DNA of 64,000 nt from Panorpa germanica (taxonomy: Eukaryota > Arthropoda > Insecta > Mecoptera > Panorpidae): NCBI GenBank assembly GCA_963678705.1, contig OY783204.1, positions 1,240,001-1,304,000 of the forward strand, read 5' to 3'. Positions 23,642-34,268 of this stretch are shown here, one piece after another. Position numbers and translations under genes: made by a program. The notes below the pieces were generated by a model that ran no database searches, had not been told where the DNA came from, and saw only the letters and a list, made by a program, of their open reading frames with translations. The first letter of the stretch is position 1. The number at the start of each line of letters is the position of its first letter.

Positions 23642-24199
23642 CTGGGTGTCTCACAAAGATCCAACTATTTCGAGTAAGAGTACAAAAAACAAAGAAAGCA
23701 GTTGTTTTAAAATTGTTTATTGGTAAGAATTAATTCGCAAAGAAACAAATTTTTATTTTTTTGAATTATCATCGTTTATCATCCCTAAAAAGTTTCTGAA
23801 CATGAGGCCTGGATATCGACTCAATTTATTCTGTGATGTTTGTCCTCAACTCCGTTTTGTGGGGCATTATCGTACAAATTTAACCCAAGGTAAAATTATG
23901 GCAAAGTCTAGGCTCGTGGAAGGCTATGCAATGTCTCCCCTTCTTGAAATGATCTTTCCAGGGAACAATTCGTGTAGTGCATTCATCGACAACTCGATGT
24001 TATGGTTTTATTACTTGACGCCTCACCAATATTCCACAATCGATACTTCATTCGAAATGGAAGACGGCTTGCGAATGAGTGATCGTTCTCGAGAAACGCG
24101 CGCACAATGGCGCGTTGCTCTCTCGTGTACGCCATTATAGCAACTATACTTGAACCACGCTACCTAACGCCGCGCAGTATCGCTTTATGAGACACCCTG
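23642..24199 (-). mobile_element. Internally deleted DDE transposon
   Basis: The ends form terminal inverted repeats: C-T/A-GGGTGTCTCA-C/T-AAA at the left and its complement at the right. Read on the minus strand, an ATG at 24135 starts MAYTREQRAIVRAFLEND, a helix-turn-helix N-terminus like that of IS630/mariner-type insect transposases, ending at a stop after about 48 codons. Further on FPGKIISRRGDIAWPS can be read, the C-terminal motif just before the last catalytic Asp region. The catalytic core between them is missing, so this is a non-autonomous remnant. The 112-codon ORF on the plus strand over the same bases is a shadow. A target duplication is not clear. Confidence 0.65.
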
Positions 24200-24788
24200 T
24201 ATTTTAATAAACTTATATTTTTTATAAACAATGAACGTTTATAATCATTTTGCGATATTTGGAAAACAAAACGTTTAACCATGCACAAGAAGTTAATCTA
24301 TTAAACAAACTTTTTATTTCTTTGATTATTGATTTTCTATAAATCACTAAGAAGTACGGATGAACACGGCAAAGCGCTTCATGAAAGAGGCGTCTACAAT
24401 TAAGTTGATAACTTGGTCCAGAATTTTTTAACATTTTTTTTATTTCTGTAAAATTTACTTAAAATAGGTGTATAATGTAAGAACTTGTTACTATGGTTTC
24501 TCACCCTCTGAATCCACGCAACCCCTAAAACACTCGTAGAATAAAATTGGTTTAAGATATTAGTGCATTTGTTAGTCTTTGTTAATAGCTTACAGTTATC
24601 TTTTGTTAAATGAAATAATTTTTATTTATTTGAAATGAACAACAGATCAACCTGGTACGTATTATTTATGGCATACTATGAGTATTTTATATTTAATTTT
24701 TAGTAAATTTGAATAATTAAAAGACTACATGAGATACAATTATATTTTTTTGTTCCCCCATTGCTTCCATTACTACGGATACGAACAG
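24200..24788. other. Putative intron, unannotated
   Basis: AT-rich; nothing recognised. Confidence 0.25.
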
Positions 24789-24791
24789 ATT
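24789..24791 (+). other. Candidate 3-nt microexon (ATT)
   Basis: Acceptor CATTACTACGGATACGAACAG-like, with a CTTCC tract upstream; triplet ATT; donor GTAAGT from 24792. Confidence 0.45.
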
Positions 24792-25391
24792 GTAAGTATT
24801 TCATTTGATGAGGTGTGATTTAGTCCTACTTGCAGTAAAAATAGATTGGACAAGATGTAAGATGTAGATTTGTTCAGTTCCGGTCCATTGACTAGTTAAA
24901 CAAATTTAAACATTACGAAAACCACTTGAGCGGTTTGAAGAAGCAGAATAACAGAGTTAAGTCTAAGATTTCAGTGTTAGATAAGGAAAAGCACTTTTTG
25001 TGGCAAATTTCAATCTATTTTTCAAAGTAGCCGTTTTAGCTCTATACACTTTGTCCATCGATAATCCAAGTTTTTCAAGCACTTTATAAAACATTTTAAA
25101 TTCTGCAAAATAATAATAAGAACACACTGGCGATGCACGATACACACAGCACGAGAGTGTAGTGTGTTGCCTAGTTATTAAACAGCATATAGACGATTAA
25201 CTTTGTCTATTAAAAAAGTACACGTATTTCAAATAACCAAAAATACTGAACGACACTTTTGAAAATGACAACTCCACTCCTTTATAAATAATTCCATTAA
25301 ATTATTAATAAACTCCTTTAAATATAATTACTAAGAATAAAAGTATTAACATAGTTAAGAGAATATTTCATAATTCATTATAAAATTTAAG

Positions 25392-25394
25392 GCG
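25392..25394 (+). other. Candidate 3-nt microexon (GCG)
   Basis: Acceptor CATTATAAAATTTAAG, weak; triplet GCG; donor GTGAGT from 25395. Confidence 0.3.
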
Positions 25395-25952
25395 GTGAGT
25401 TTAATGGATCAATCAGTCACTGTTTTCTGATAATTTGGTTTATACGATAATTAGCAGATATTTGTTCTCCAGCAGATCATTCGTACTTAAAATATAAGGA
25501 CCTTTCACATTATGTAATAAAGAAAAATTCACTGTGTTTAACTTGGGCAGACTTGGGCGAATTCGACAAAAACGAAGTGCTGCCGTGTCGGAGGAGGTTA
25601 CGAAAAGAGGAGGATGTACGAGTATAGGAATAATGTCTACTTATTGTTGAGAATTACTAAAACAACAGCAAGTAGACGTAAAACAATTTAAGGGGACATA
25701 TTAATTCAAAATTTTATTTGGGGCCGAATTTTCCCAACGTTAAAAATTGTTAGAATTTTTTTTTTATTAATACTTCACGGGCTTCTTACGACAAAGGTCC
25801 TTTTTTCGCCTTTCTTAATTTATTTTACTTACATTTTACCAATTTGCATTTTATCTATTTACATTTTATTTATTAATACTCTACCTATACTTTTAAACCC
25901 GCTATATGCCATATCCTGTCTATCACTGAGCACACTGGCCATCTCGGATATC

Positions 25953-26365
25953 TTAACAGATCCTGCATACTCCATTTTTTAACAAAACTCTGTACAAATT
26001 ATTTCTGCAGGCCTCCGTTTCGGTACATTGGAAGATCAAATGTTCTGGATCTGCTACCTCTTCTCCACAATTGCACTTATCTTCTTGTACCAAGTGATTT
26101 CTTTTCATATGTGCCAATGCCCTTGTATGGTCTACCCTCAGTCTCGAGATAAGTGATAACACTCTTCTCGGACCTTGGGCTTTCTACCACCAACGACGTC
26201 CGCATACCAAATATACAATATTTGCTGAACTGAAAAAAAAATTTCCTTTTTCTGAATTGTTCCACATACCCTGCCACTTCTCTTTCACTTCATTTTTGCT
26301 CTTTGCCAATAAGTCCACTTCATATTGAATTTCTCCACTTGCTACTGTTCTAGCTGCTTGTTGTG
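25953..26365 (-). pseudogene. LINE ORF2 C-terminus (RNase H end and zinc motif)
   Basis: On the minus strand, AARTVASGEIQYEVDLL looks like the end of an RNase H domain. It is followed by KEKWQ and, after a frameshift near 26150, SRLRVDHTRALAHMKRNHL and CNCGEEVADPEHLIFQC, the CCHC-type closing motif of non-LTR retrotransposon ORF2 proteins with RNase H. The copy is 5'-truncated and broken. It differs from the RYW...CRxC family at 18636 and 22545. Confidence 0.65.
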
Positions 26366-27137
26366 TTAGAATTGTCTTTCCAAATTTGAAAAAAAGTTGG
26401 ACAAATAACGAACAAATTTTGAATATAAAAAAAAATTATATTTTGTTGAAAAAAATATTTCTTTTTAGTCAGTTTATATGAAAAATTATTTTAATATTGA
26501 ACGAGCTGAATATTTCAATTTAAAAATGGAATTTAAAATGAAATTCAACTCTCACACAAAAAAATGACGACGCTTTGTGACGGGGTAAATATACCATAAT
26601 CATAAAAAAAATGATTTTCTTGGGAACTTTTGTATAAAATACATGTATTTAATCTTTACCCACAAACATGTATTTAAAATGGTATTGATACCATTGCTAT
26701 CTCTGTCATTCACCCATTACAGTGTACACTGCTCGGTTTACATCTGCTCTAATGTCCGAGGTGCTTATTAATGAAGCTTACATAATTAAAACCAGCACCC
26801 ACACACTTTAAAAATGTTGACAAGCGTTAATTTTAAAAATGTGCGATTGAAAATTATCACAGATGAACTCTTAACCTCATAATCTTCTAAAATAGCGATA
26901 TTTTTCCTTAAAATATTTCACAATTATATGCAACAACAAAATAGTGTATAGAAAGTATATATATGTAACGGTTAAAGGCATACCATATTAGAAATGAGAT
27001 TGAGAAATGTTTGTTACTTCTACAGTTTAGAACCACTGATTGCTGTTTAAAATATAATATAAATATTGTGTGGACATATATTTGTTATTATGTTTAAAGT
27101 CCTACTCAAGTGATCCTACTCAAGTCTCGCTAACACA
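26366..27137. other. Unannotated stretch before the LRR copy
   Basis: AT-rich. At 26940-26949 AG-AAA-GTATAT has the microexon spacing but a weak donor and was not counted. Confidence 0.25.
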
Positions 27138-28553
27138 ATGAACTAGTACTCACTGTCTTTTGTGGTCATCTTGGTGTCATTTTCCTCGGTGGTGTTTGGT
27201 GAGAACGCAGTCTGCCACGATGGATACCATAAGAAAATTTGTGACGGTTTGGATATTTCAAATGACACTCTACAAGAACTAAAAGCATTGGACATTGTGT
27301 GCAACAATGAAAACGTATCATCACCAAGAAATTTAAAAACTCGCCAATTTTCTCCTGATAAACTGGAAAGGTTGAAGATTCTGAATTGTACAGTTTCTAA
27401 TATAGAAGGAAGAACTTTCGATGGACCTAAGAGATTATATAGCATTTGGTTTCGAAACAATGGAATAGAAAGCATTCACAACAATGCTGTTGGTGGAATC
27501 CCAAATCTTCTATACATAGATGTAAGTGAAAATAAAATAATGTTCATTAAATTTGGAACGTTTCAAAATTTAACAAATCTTATTGAATTATATTTGGATC
27601 AAAATTTGATTGAAAATGTAGACGATGGATCATTTAAAGATCTGCTACAATTGAATATATTGTATTTACAAAATAACAAAATTAGAAACGTAAACAAGGA
27701 AACGTTTAAAGGACTATCCAGCGTTACTTATTTTCATCTTTGGGATAATCTTTTCGAAGAATTAAAGAAGGAGGCATTTTATTACCTCCAGAAATTACGA
27801 ACTTTGTACATCAACAACAACAATATTAAAACCATTGAAGAAACATTTGCGCGTAATGAAAACCTAAAATTATTGGGACTATCAAACAATAGCATCACCA
27901 GGATAGAATCTTATTCCTTTAAAGGACTAGTAGTTTTAACGCGACTAGAGTTAGATCATAATAAAATCACTGATATGGATGTGGATGCTTTCAAAGGACT
28001 TGAAAAATTGTCAGATCTTTCATTAGACTTCAATAATATTTCAACAATTATCCCAGGTACTTTTAGTGGTGCCAAGCAGTGGTACAAACTATCTTTATCC
28101 AATAATCGTATATCACAGATTGGAAAAGATAACTTTCGAGGACTTAAAACTTTGGTACATCTGGATATTAGCTACAACCTTATAAAGGTTCTTTATCTGG
28201 AGAATAACAAAATTCGAATAATTGAAGGACACAGCTTTAAGAATAAGCCCAATTTACATTCGATATTTCTTTCTGATAACCAAATAACTGATGTTTATCC
28301 AGAAATGTTTGTGGGATTAACTACGGTTAAAATATTGGATCTAAAAAATAACCCGGTGCGATATTTGGATCCAGACACTTTTTGAGGTATTAAGATACAG
28401 TTTCTTAATCTGCGCCATGAACTGTCGGCTTCTTCTAGTGCTGTAAACGATTTCAGTTGCAAAACTATTCAGCTTAAGAACGTCTTCCTGTTTTTAGTAA
28501 TATTGGCAGTAACCGCAACGGCTATGTTACCCAACGTCATTACGAGAACATAA
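27138..28553 (+). pseudogene. Secreted leucine-rich-repeat protein with two in-frame stops
   Basis: An ATG at 27138 is followed by Asn and a TAG (27144), then an open frame that begins with a good signal peptide (YSLSFVVILVSFSSVVFG) and an N-terminal cap with Cys residues. About 12 leucine-rich repeats follow (pattern LxxLxLxxNxIxxIxxxxFxxL), the type found in Toll-like and other extracellular LRR proteins. Near 28185 one repeat seems shortened by an in-frame deletion (SYNLIK joined to VLYLENNKIR). The frame meets TGA at 28383 just after DPDTF and then stays open for 55 more codons, including a hydrophobic run (VFLFLVILAVTATAML) that could be a membrane segment, to TAA at 28551. Two isolated stops in an intact frame suggest a young pseudogene. 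Alternatives are a start in an upstream exon, or readthrough. No introns are seen. Confidence 0.7.
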
Positions 28554-28689
28554 TTCAACTGCTGCGAGGCGTTGTAGCTGCTGTACGGCACTGAATGATT
28601 ATATTTCCATCTATGTTTCAATAATCATTAGTGTACTTGTACCAACGCAAATGTATTTTAATTTAACGCCTGGCATCTAATTGAAATAG

Positions 28690-28692
28690 TGT
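28690..28692 (+). other. Candidate 3-nt microexon (TGT)
   Basis: Acceptor CATCTAATTGAAATAG, triplet TGT, donor GTAAGT from 28693; just right of the LRR copy. Confidence 0.4.
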
Positions 28693-29099
28693 GTAAGTAA
28701 ACCTTGATTTGGCTTTTATCTAGAAAGATCGTGCTGTTCGACGCACAAACCGAGATATTACAAACTATTTACATAAGACGTCTTGGCACAACTGTACCAT
28801 ATTGGTACAAAATGAGAAGATTGAAAAATATACCGTACACCGTAGTGGCATTATCGATTGAGAAAGATGCTTCATCGTTCCAGTTTTCTTTTTGAACTTC
28901 TGGTAGACGGTGCAATATTTCTTTCAATGGAATACGAATAAATTTGCAAGCTTCTGAATTCGTCTGCTTCTGAATTTGCAATAGAATACAATCAACACGA
29001 TGCACAAATGCTGAACGGTTACAAATTCAAATAAAAATGTGCTTGTTAATATTGTGTATTATTCCTACGTAATATCCAAAATATACTTTTCTTATATAG

Positions 29100-29102
29100 G
29101 TA
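29100..29102 (+). other. Candidate 3-nt microexon (GTA)
   Basis: Pyrimidine-rich acceptor ACTTTTCTTATATAG, triplet GTA, donor GTAAGT from 29103. Confidence 0.5.
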
Positions 29103-29105
29103 GTA

Positions 29106-30297
29106 AGTATTATTAAATATGAACACTACTATACTCATGGGCATGTACCCATATATATGTTGTGTTGTCTAGAATTACTGCTTTAACCAGTATCTAATTC
29201 TCTTCGGGAATTTAACGTCCATTTGGTAATGTGCACGAGTGTTCCACTCACGATGACGGCGCTTGCCCAATATTTTCATAGTAACTGTATCTACACATTT
29301 TATTTAATTATTTAAGTTGCTTTTTTACTATACTTGTATCATATTTATATATATAATAAAATCTAATACTAAGAAATGTTTTAACTATGGATCTAATTAA
29401 ATTTAGTTTATTCTAATTCCATTAGCAACTTCCTTAAAAGAAGTATAATAATAAGAAAAGAAGAATAATAATTGTGATATTTTCCTGCTTATGGTTGGTA
29501 GTCTGTATTTAGTTTGCATAAATTTTCTGTCATTTTCTTTAAGTAGATGTTTTGTTACGGTTTTACTTTGTTATCATACCTCTAAGACTTCATTAGCTGG
29601 GTAGCTCATACCTGTCTTGCTTTTAGAATAATTAATTTGTAATGCCACATCTTTGGTATTGCCGTAAGTTGTTCAATGCAGTTCAAGTTATTCCTCACAT
29701 TAAGTTCTTCGTAACCCGAATACAAACCCGTGTCTGATGATTTGGCTACTGCTATTTGACAACACAGGTCGCGATGAAGTCGAATTGTGTTCTTTCAGTT
29801 TGTGATTATTACTATCAACTGCGTCTCATGCTTTTATTATAAAATATTCTGCAAATTGTTGTTTCCCTTTCCTGTGACTTGTGAACAGGATCATGGCACA
29901 CTTTGAGAGATTGTTCTAACGTGTACAATAATGCTACATTTCAGTTCTAATTTCGCTAACACTCGTTTTAAACAAAGCAAATTTGATATTTGATACTGGC
30001 TTTCATTTTACAAGATTTTCATTGTTTTCTAAACATCAGTGGGTAAGAACAAATTTTAGATATTTCCTAACAGGAGATTACACTCTGCTAATCACATAAG
30101 AGTATAAGCATGTACAAGTACATGTTCATTTTTTTAATGAAAACATATTAATGTTAACAGTGTAACGCCGTGAAATTCAATACATCTTACTTATTTGCTC
30201 ATGCACAGACGGTCAGTAAAAATATTTTTCTATTTTATGTAAATTAAGAAAAAACGACCTATGAACGAATGAAGAATTGTACTTTAAACAACATCAG
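29106..30297. other. Putative intron, unannotated
   Basis: Nothing recognised. Confidence 0.25.
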
Positions 30298-30300
30298 GTT
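30298..30300 (+). other. Candidate 3-nt microexon (GTT)
   Basis: Acceptor TACTTTAAACAACATCAG, triplet GTT, donor GTAAGT from 30301. Confidence 0.4.
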
Positions 30301-30539
30301 GTAAGTAATGTAACATCACTCAATAAATCCGAATTTACCAAAATACTTCAATGGCAGAAAATACGCGTCTACATAAAAGGCAGTAATCCACAGAGATCAA
30401 TCTGCAATAAGGTTGGGAGGGGGTAAATCGGTACTACTCGCTACAGAATGCAATTTCTTATTTTACTGCCATATTACTCTTCATTTAATCTTATTTACTA
30501 TGCTAAAACTAAGTGACAATTAAAATCTATCTTCATCTC

Positions 30540-31050
30540 GTTTGTCTTTCTTATCTCTTCCCTTTCCTCTTACTTCCTAGAACTATCGTCTTCCTTCACT
30601 CTTTCCTTGCAATTTCTAATCCTCCTTTCAGCACATCCTGCATGTTTTCTCATTTTATTTTGTTCAATGCTTTCTCTTTCTTCGTTCCCTAATTTAAACC
30701 TCGCGGTCATTCTTGTCTCCTTATATTATATAACTGTTTGTATCATACACTGTATTTCGCTTCATCCTTTTCTCTTGTTGCACTTCTATTCCTCTTTCCC
30801 TTATAAGATATTGCAGTTCCCTCTCTCCTCTCTTAGTCTTTTTGTCTCCGTCACTGCTATCTCTCTACCTTCGTACTATTCTCTCCATTCCTGTTCCAGT
30901 TTCGTATTTTCCCTTTTTCTGATTTGTTCCACACCAATCTCAAAAACTCGCTTTTCCCTTTTATCTCCCTAACCTCTACTCGCAAATTCCTTGTTTGCCG
31001 TGAAGGTATTACTATCTTCAAAATGTAAGCCAAATTGTCATGATGGTACA
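30540..31050 (-). pseudogene. LINE ORF2 C-terminus, degenerate
   Basis: The minus strand reads WNKSEKGKIRNW near 30910, then, after several frameshifts, KETRMTARFKLGNEER around 30690-30735 and RNCKERVKEDDS before a stop near 30575. The ARFKLGNEER motif is shared with 22545-22790, and the Cys-Lys-Glu-Arg-Val ending with 18636-18778, so these are three copies of one LINE family. The 121-codon plus-strand ORF here is a pyrimidine-rich shadow. Confidence 0.6.
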
Positions 31051-31338
31051 ACACACATCCTTGTACGCAGGGTGGTTAGGAGGGGCATTAACAGGGTAAT
31101 TATGTGAAGAAGACCTCGTACATAATTAGACTGAGACCTAATACGCTTGTGATAAACCGAATCGGACAAATCAATTAAAAAGGCAAATGGTAAAATCTTG
31201 CTCGTTGTTGTAAATTGTCGAATTAATGCCAGTTTCAATTAGTACATACGAGTGTATACTAGCATGGCGGTACAATGAAATTGCTATTATTCATCTTGAA
31301 ATTCCTAAGTTGTGTGCTTTGTTTATTTTCTTACATAG

Positions 31339-31341
31339 GGG
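31339..31341 (+). other. Candidate 3-nt microexon (GGG)
   Basis: Strong acceptor TTATTTTCTTACATAG, triplet GGG, donor GTACGT from 31342. The next site is 123 nt downstream. Confidence 0.4.
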
Positions 31342-31464
31342 GTACGTTAATGAGAATATATAATGAAATATTTTTGTTTTTTAATTATGTATGAATAATT
31401 CGTTTCGTCATGTCTTCATTGATTGGTTGTCACTTTCGATTGTCGATGTAATTTCGCTCTGCAG

Positions 31465-31467
31465 TCA
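31465..31467 (+). other. Candidate 3-nt microexon (TCA)
   Basis: Acceptor TAATTTCGCTCTGCAG, triplet TCA, donor GTAAGT from 31468. Confidence 0.45.
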
Positions 31468-31788
31468 GTAAGTAAACTTTCATGCTACTAACTTCTCACT
31501 TACATTAAAAATGACGAAATATAACCGTTAGTTGCTTCTAGTAGAAGAATCGCACCAAATAATATTTCCATCACTAAATGTTATTATTGCTAATATTATT
31601 GCTAATTTAATACGCTAACAACCAATCATCTTAGAAAACGTCTAATGCTAAGGAGCACGCATCTGCAAAGAACAGAGACTTCGGAATTTCAGTACTTCAT
31701 TTTATGTTCAAAGAAATATAGTAACTTTTAAAGAGAAAAGAGAAAATATAAAACTTACTATTCGCAGAACAAGACGATTAATGCTTGA

Positions 31789-31866
31789 AGTCAGACGTCT
31801 GGAATCTCATGACACGGGTTTTGGGATTGATTCCAGAACCAGTGTTATGTTTTCTGGGGCTGATAT
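31789..31866 (+). repeat. tRNA-derived SINE fragment
   Basis: GGGATTGATTCC is a decayed B-box, and the downstream AGTGTTATGTTTTCTGGGG parallels the sequence after the B-box at 21076-21146. Old and truncated. Confidence 0.35.
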
Positions 31867-32071
31867 GTTTAATTGATTATAAGTTCACTTAATACACTAT
31901 TCATCTATGTAGCCCACAGGAGACCTTTACACCCTAAAAATTGTGTACATTGTAACATTTATTCAAAAAACTAAAATGACTAATAACTAATAAATTAAAA
32001 ACGCACGGCAATATGTGTAGACGGCATTTCCATTCTGCAAACGTTGTGAAACTTCCTTTTCCGTATCTCAG

Positions 32072-32077
32072 AGATGA
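32072..32077 (+). other. Possible 6-nt microexon (AGATGA)
   Basis: Good acceptor CTTTTCCGTATCTCAG ending at 32071 and donor GTAAGT from 32078, separated by six bases. It breaks the 3-nt rule and contains TGA in the frame of the triplets, so it may be unrelated. Confidence 0.25.
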
Positions 32078-32408
32078 GTAAGTAGATGGATGTTGAACCT
32101 GTTCAAAGTTATATTTAAGTAAATATTCTATTTAGAAATAGAATTCAAATTTGAAATGAAATCACAAATTTGTTATAAATTTAAATGAAATGTATCAGAC
32201 AAGCAGCGCGTTACGATGGGGAAAAACTAAAACGTGCAAATATTTTTTAGAAAGTCGCAATAATATTAATGAGATAATAACAATTATAAATCAGTCACGT
32301 TTATCTCTTTCCTGACGTCCGTTGCTTAACCTTCTACTTCGTAGAATTGCCATCTCTGTTATACAATAGATACCACTCTTACAGCTGTTACTAGCAAAGT
32401 TTTGATAT

Positions 32409-32421
32409 TACAAATGTAGTA
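32409..32421 (+). repeat. Target-site duplication, left copy
   Basis: TACAAATGTAGTA, matching 37681-37693 in 12 of 13 positions, directly before the LINE. Confidence 0.75.
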
Positions 32422-32631
32422 CGAGTTTACATCGAGTCTTCTTGGTGAGCGCACGTATTTACAATAAACAAAACAATAAAATAAATAGTGATCTTTTTTT
32501 TTTTTTTGCAAATTATAATATTTTTTTTTTCGTGATTTATTTTTATTTAAATTATAATTTATATTATTATTAAGTGTTATTAATAAGAAGTGAAGTAACT
32601 TCTATTTAATTATCACTGGTTAATTAACAAT

Positions 32632-34059
32632 ATGGATATGGAGGTTGAACCTCCCGATAAAAATCCGATCAATAAAAACAACTCTGTGACTAACAAATCA
32701 TTTCCTACAGATAAAACATCCAGTGATATAACAGAAAACTTAAATAACAATAGTGACAATGTTAAAAAAATATTTAATAATTTATACAACACAGAAACAA
32801 AATATGACTCGTATAAAGTAATGATAGTTAAAAATAATAGTGATGGAAATACATTTTTTAGTTCTCTTAAATTAGCAGAAATAATTTGTAAAATTAGCAA
32901 TAAATCTAATATAATAGAAATTAAAAAAGTGGGAAGAAATAGAGTAATCGTTCAATGTGCTAATGCAATACTAGCTAACGAAATTACCAAATCAACATTG
33001 CTGAAAAACAATGGGTATGAAGCGTTTATCCCATTTTACTGGTGCACAAAAGTAGCTATTATAAAAGGTGTTGATATAGAATATTCGGAAGAGACAATTT
33101 TAAATAATATAGAGTGTCCACCTTTTAAAGTAACGAGAGTGCAAAGGTTAAATCGAAAACTAAGAGTTGACGGAGCTATAAAATATGAACCCAGTACAAC
33201 AGTGAAATTATTCTTTGAAGGACTTGCTATTCCTGCTTATGTTTACATGTGGAGAGTGAGACGAGCATGTGAACCATTTGTACAACAGACGATACAATGT
33301 TATAATTGTTTTAAATTTGGACATGCAGCTACAAAATGTAGAGCAAAAGTAGCAAAATGTAAATTCTGCGGAAGTGAAGATCATTTACGTACTGCATGCA
33401 CATCTCCTAATCCGACATGCATAAATTGTAAACTTAACCACGAGGCTACAGACAATGAATGTCCTGAAAAAAAAAGACAAATCAAGATAAAAGATCTCAT
33501 GGCCCAACACAATCTCAGTTTTTATGAAGCAAAATTAGAATTAACAGAAAAAAATACAGACTATTTATACTCAGTAAGAACTCAAAACTCTTTTGAAGCT
33601 CTAAACTACAATGAGACTTTTCCCAATATCACTAATAAATACAATAGTATCAACATAATTCCAACATACAAACCAAACCCTTTAACCAGAAGAACCAATA
33701 CCAGAGTGAATAAATCAAATACAGGTAACTCATTACAAAGATCTTACAGTCAACCACAACCTACGACATCCACTAAAGAACCACTTCCAAAAAGAAGAAG
33801 AGAAGAAAAGAAACCTAACAATGAAGAAAGTGACACATTCCTTAAGAAAACTAATCAAGAAAAAAACAGAAAGCAAATCAACCAAGAGAAACCTGATATT
33901 ACAATGGAAAATTATGATAATGATACCTGCTATAAATCAATATATAATAAAAATAATGATGACAAAATTAAAGATACAAACAAAGACCCTAATATTACAT
34001 CCCAATCTCTTAGAAGCTACAAGAAACAAATATCTAGTGTACAATGGCCAAACTCGTAA
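32632..34059 (+). CDS. LINE ORF1 (Gag-like RNA-binding protein)
   Basis: 475 codons from an ATG in the first good context after the leader. An N-terminal acidic and Asn-rich part leads to an RRM-like region, then three Cys/His knuckles in a row: CYNCFKFGHAATKC (from residue 223), CKFCGSEDHLRTAC and CINCKLNHEATDNEC. The C-terminal part is basic and Asn/Lys-rich. Such proteins coat element RNA in the cytoplasm and guide it to chromatin. The frame is intact in this copy, although ORF2 is not. Confidence 0.8.
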   Translation: MDMEVEPPDKNPINKNNSVTNKSFPTDKTSSDITENLNNNSDNVKKIFNNLYNTETKYDSYKVMIVKNNSDGNTFFSSLKLAEIICKISNKSNIIEIKKVGRNRVIVQCANAILANEITKSTLLKNNGYEAFIPFYWCTKVAIIKGVDIEYSEETILNNIECPPFKVTRVQRLNRKLRVDGAIKYEPSTTVKLFFEGLAIPAYVYMWRVRRACEPFVQQTIQCYNCFKFGHAATKCRAKVAKCKFCGSEDHLRTACTSPNPTCINCKLNHEATDNECPEKKRQIKIKDLMAQHNLSFYEAKLELTEKNTDYLYSVRTQNSFEALNYNETFPNITNKYNSINIIPTYKPNPLTRRTNTRVNKSNTGNSLQRSYSQPQPTTSTKEPLPKRRREEKKPNNEESDTFLKKTNQEKNRKQINQEKPDITMENYDNDTCYKSIYNKNNDDKIKDTNKDPNITSQSLRSYKKQISSVQWPNS

Positions 34060-34268
34060 GAAAACATCAATATATAAATTAAGTTTATTTTTTAATAAAA
34101 ACTCTATTCACATCACTAAACCAAATCGATTAATAAATTTACTAAAATATTAAATCAACTATATCAACTATATAAATTATATAAACATAAAGAAAAAATA
34201 AAATATATAAATAAATCGAAAAACAAGACATCAGATATAAAAATTAATCATTAATTAAAACAGTTAAA

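Noticed and set aside
23802-24140. 112-codon plus-strand ORF
   Set aside because: The opposite strand carries recognisable transposase ends between inverted repeats, so this frame is a shadow.
30607-30972. 121-codon hydrophobic ORF on the plus strand
   Set aside because: It is the antisense of a purine-rich LINE remnant whose minus-strand motifs (ARFKLGNEER) explain the sequence.
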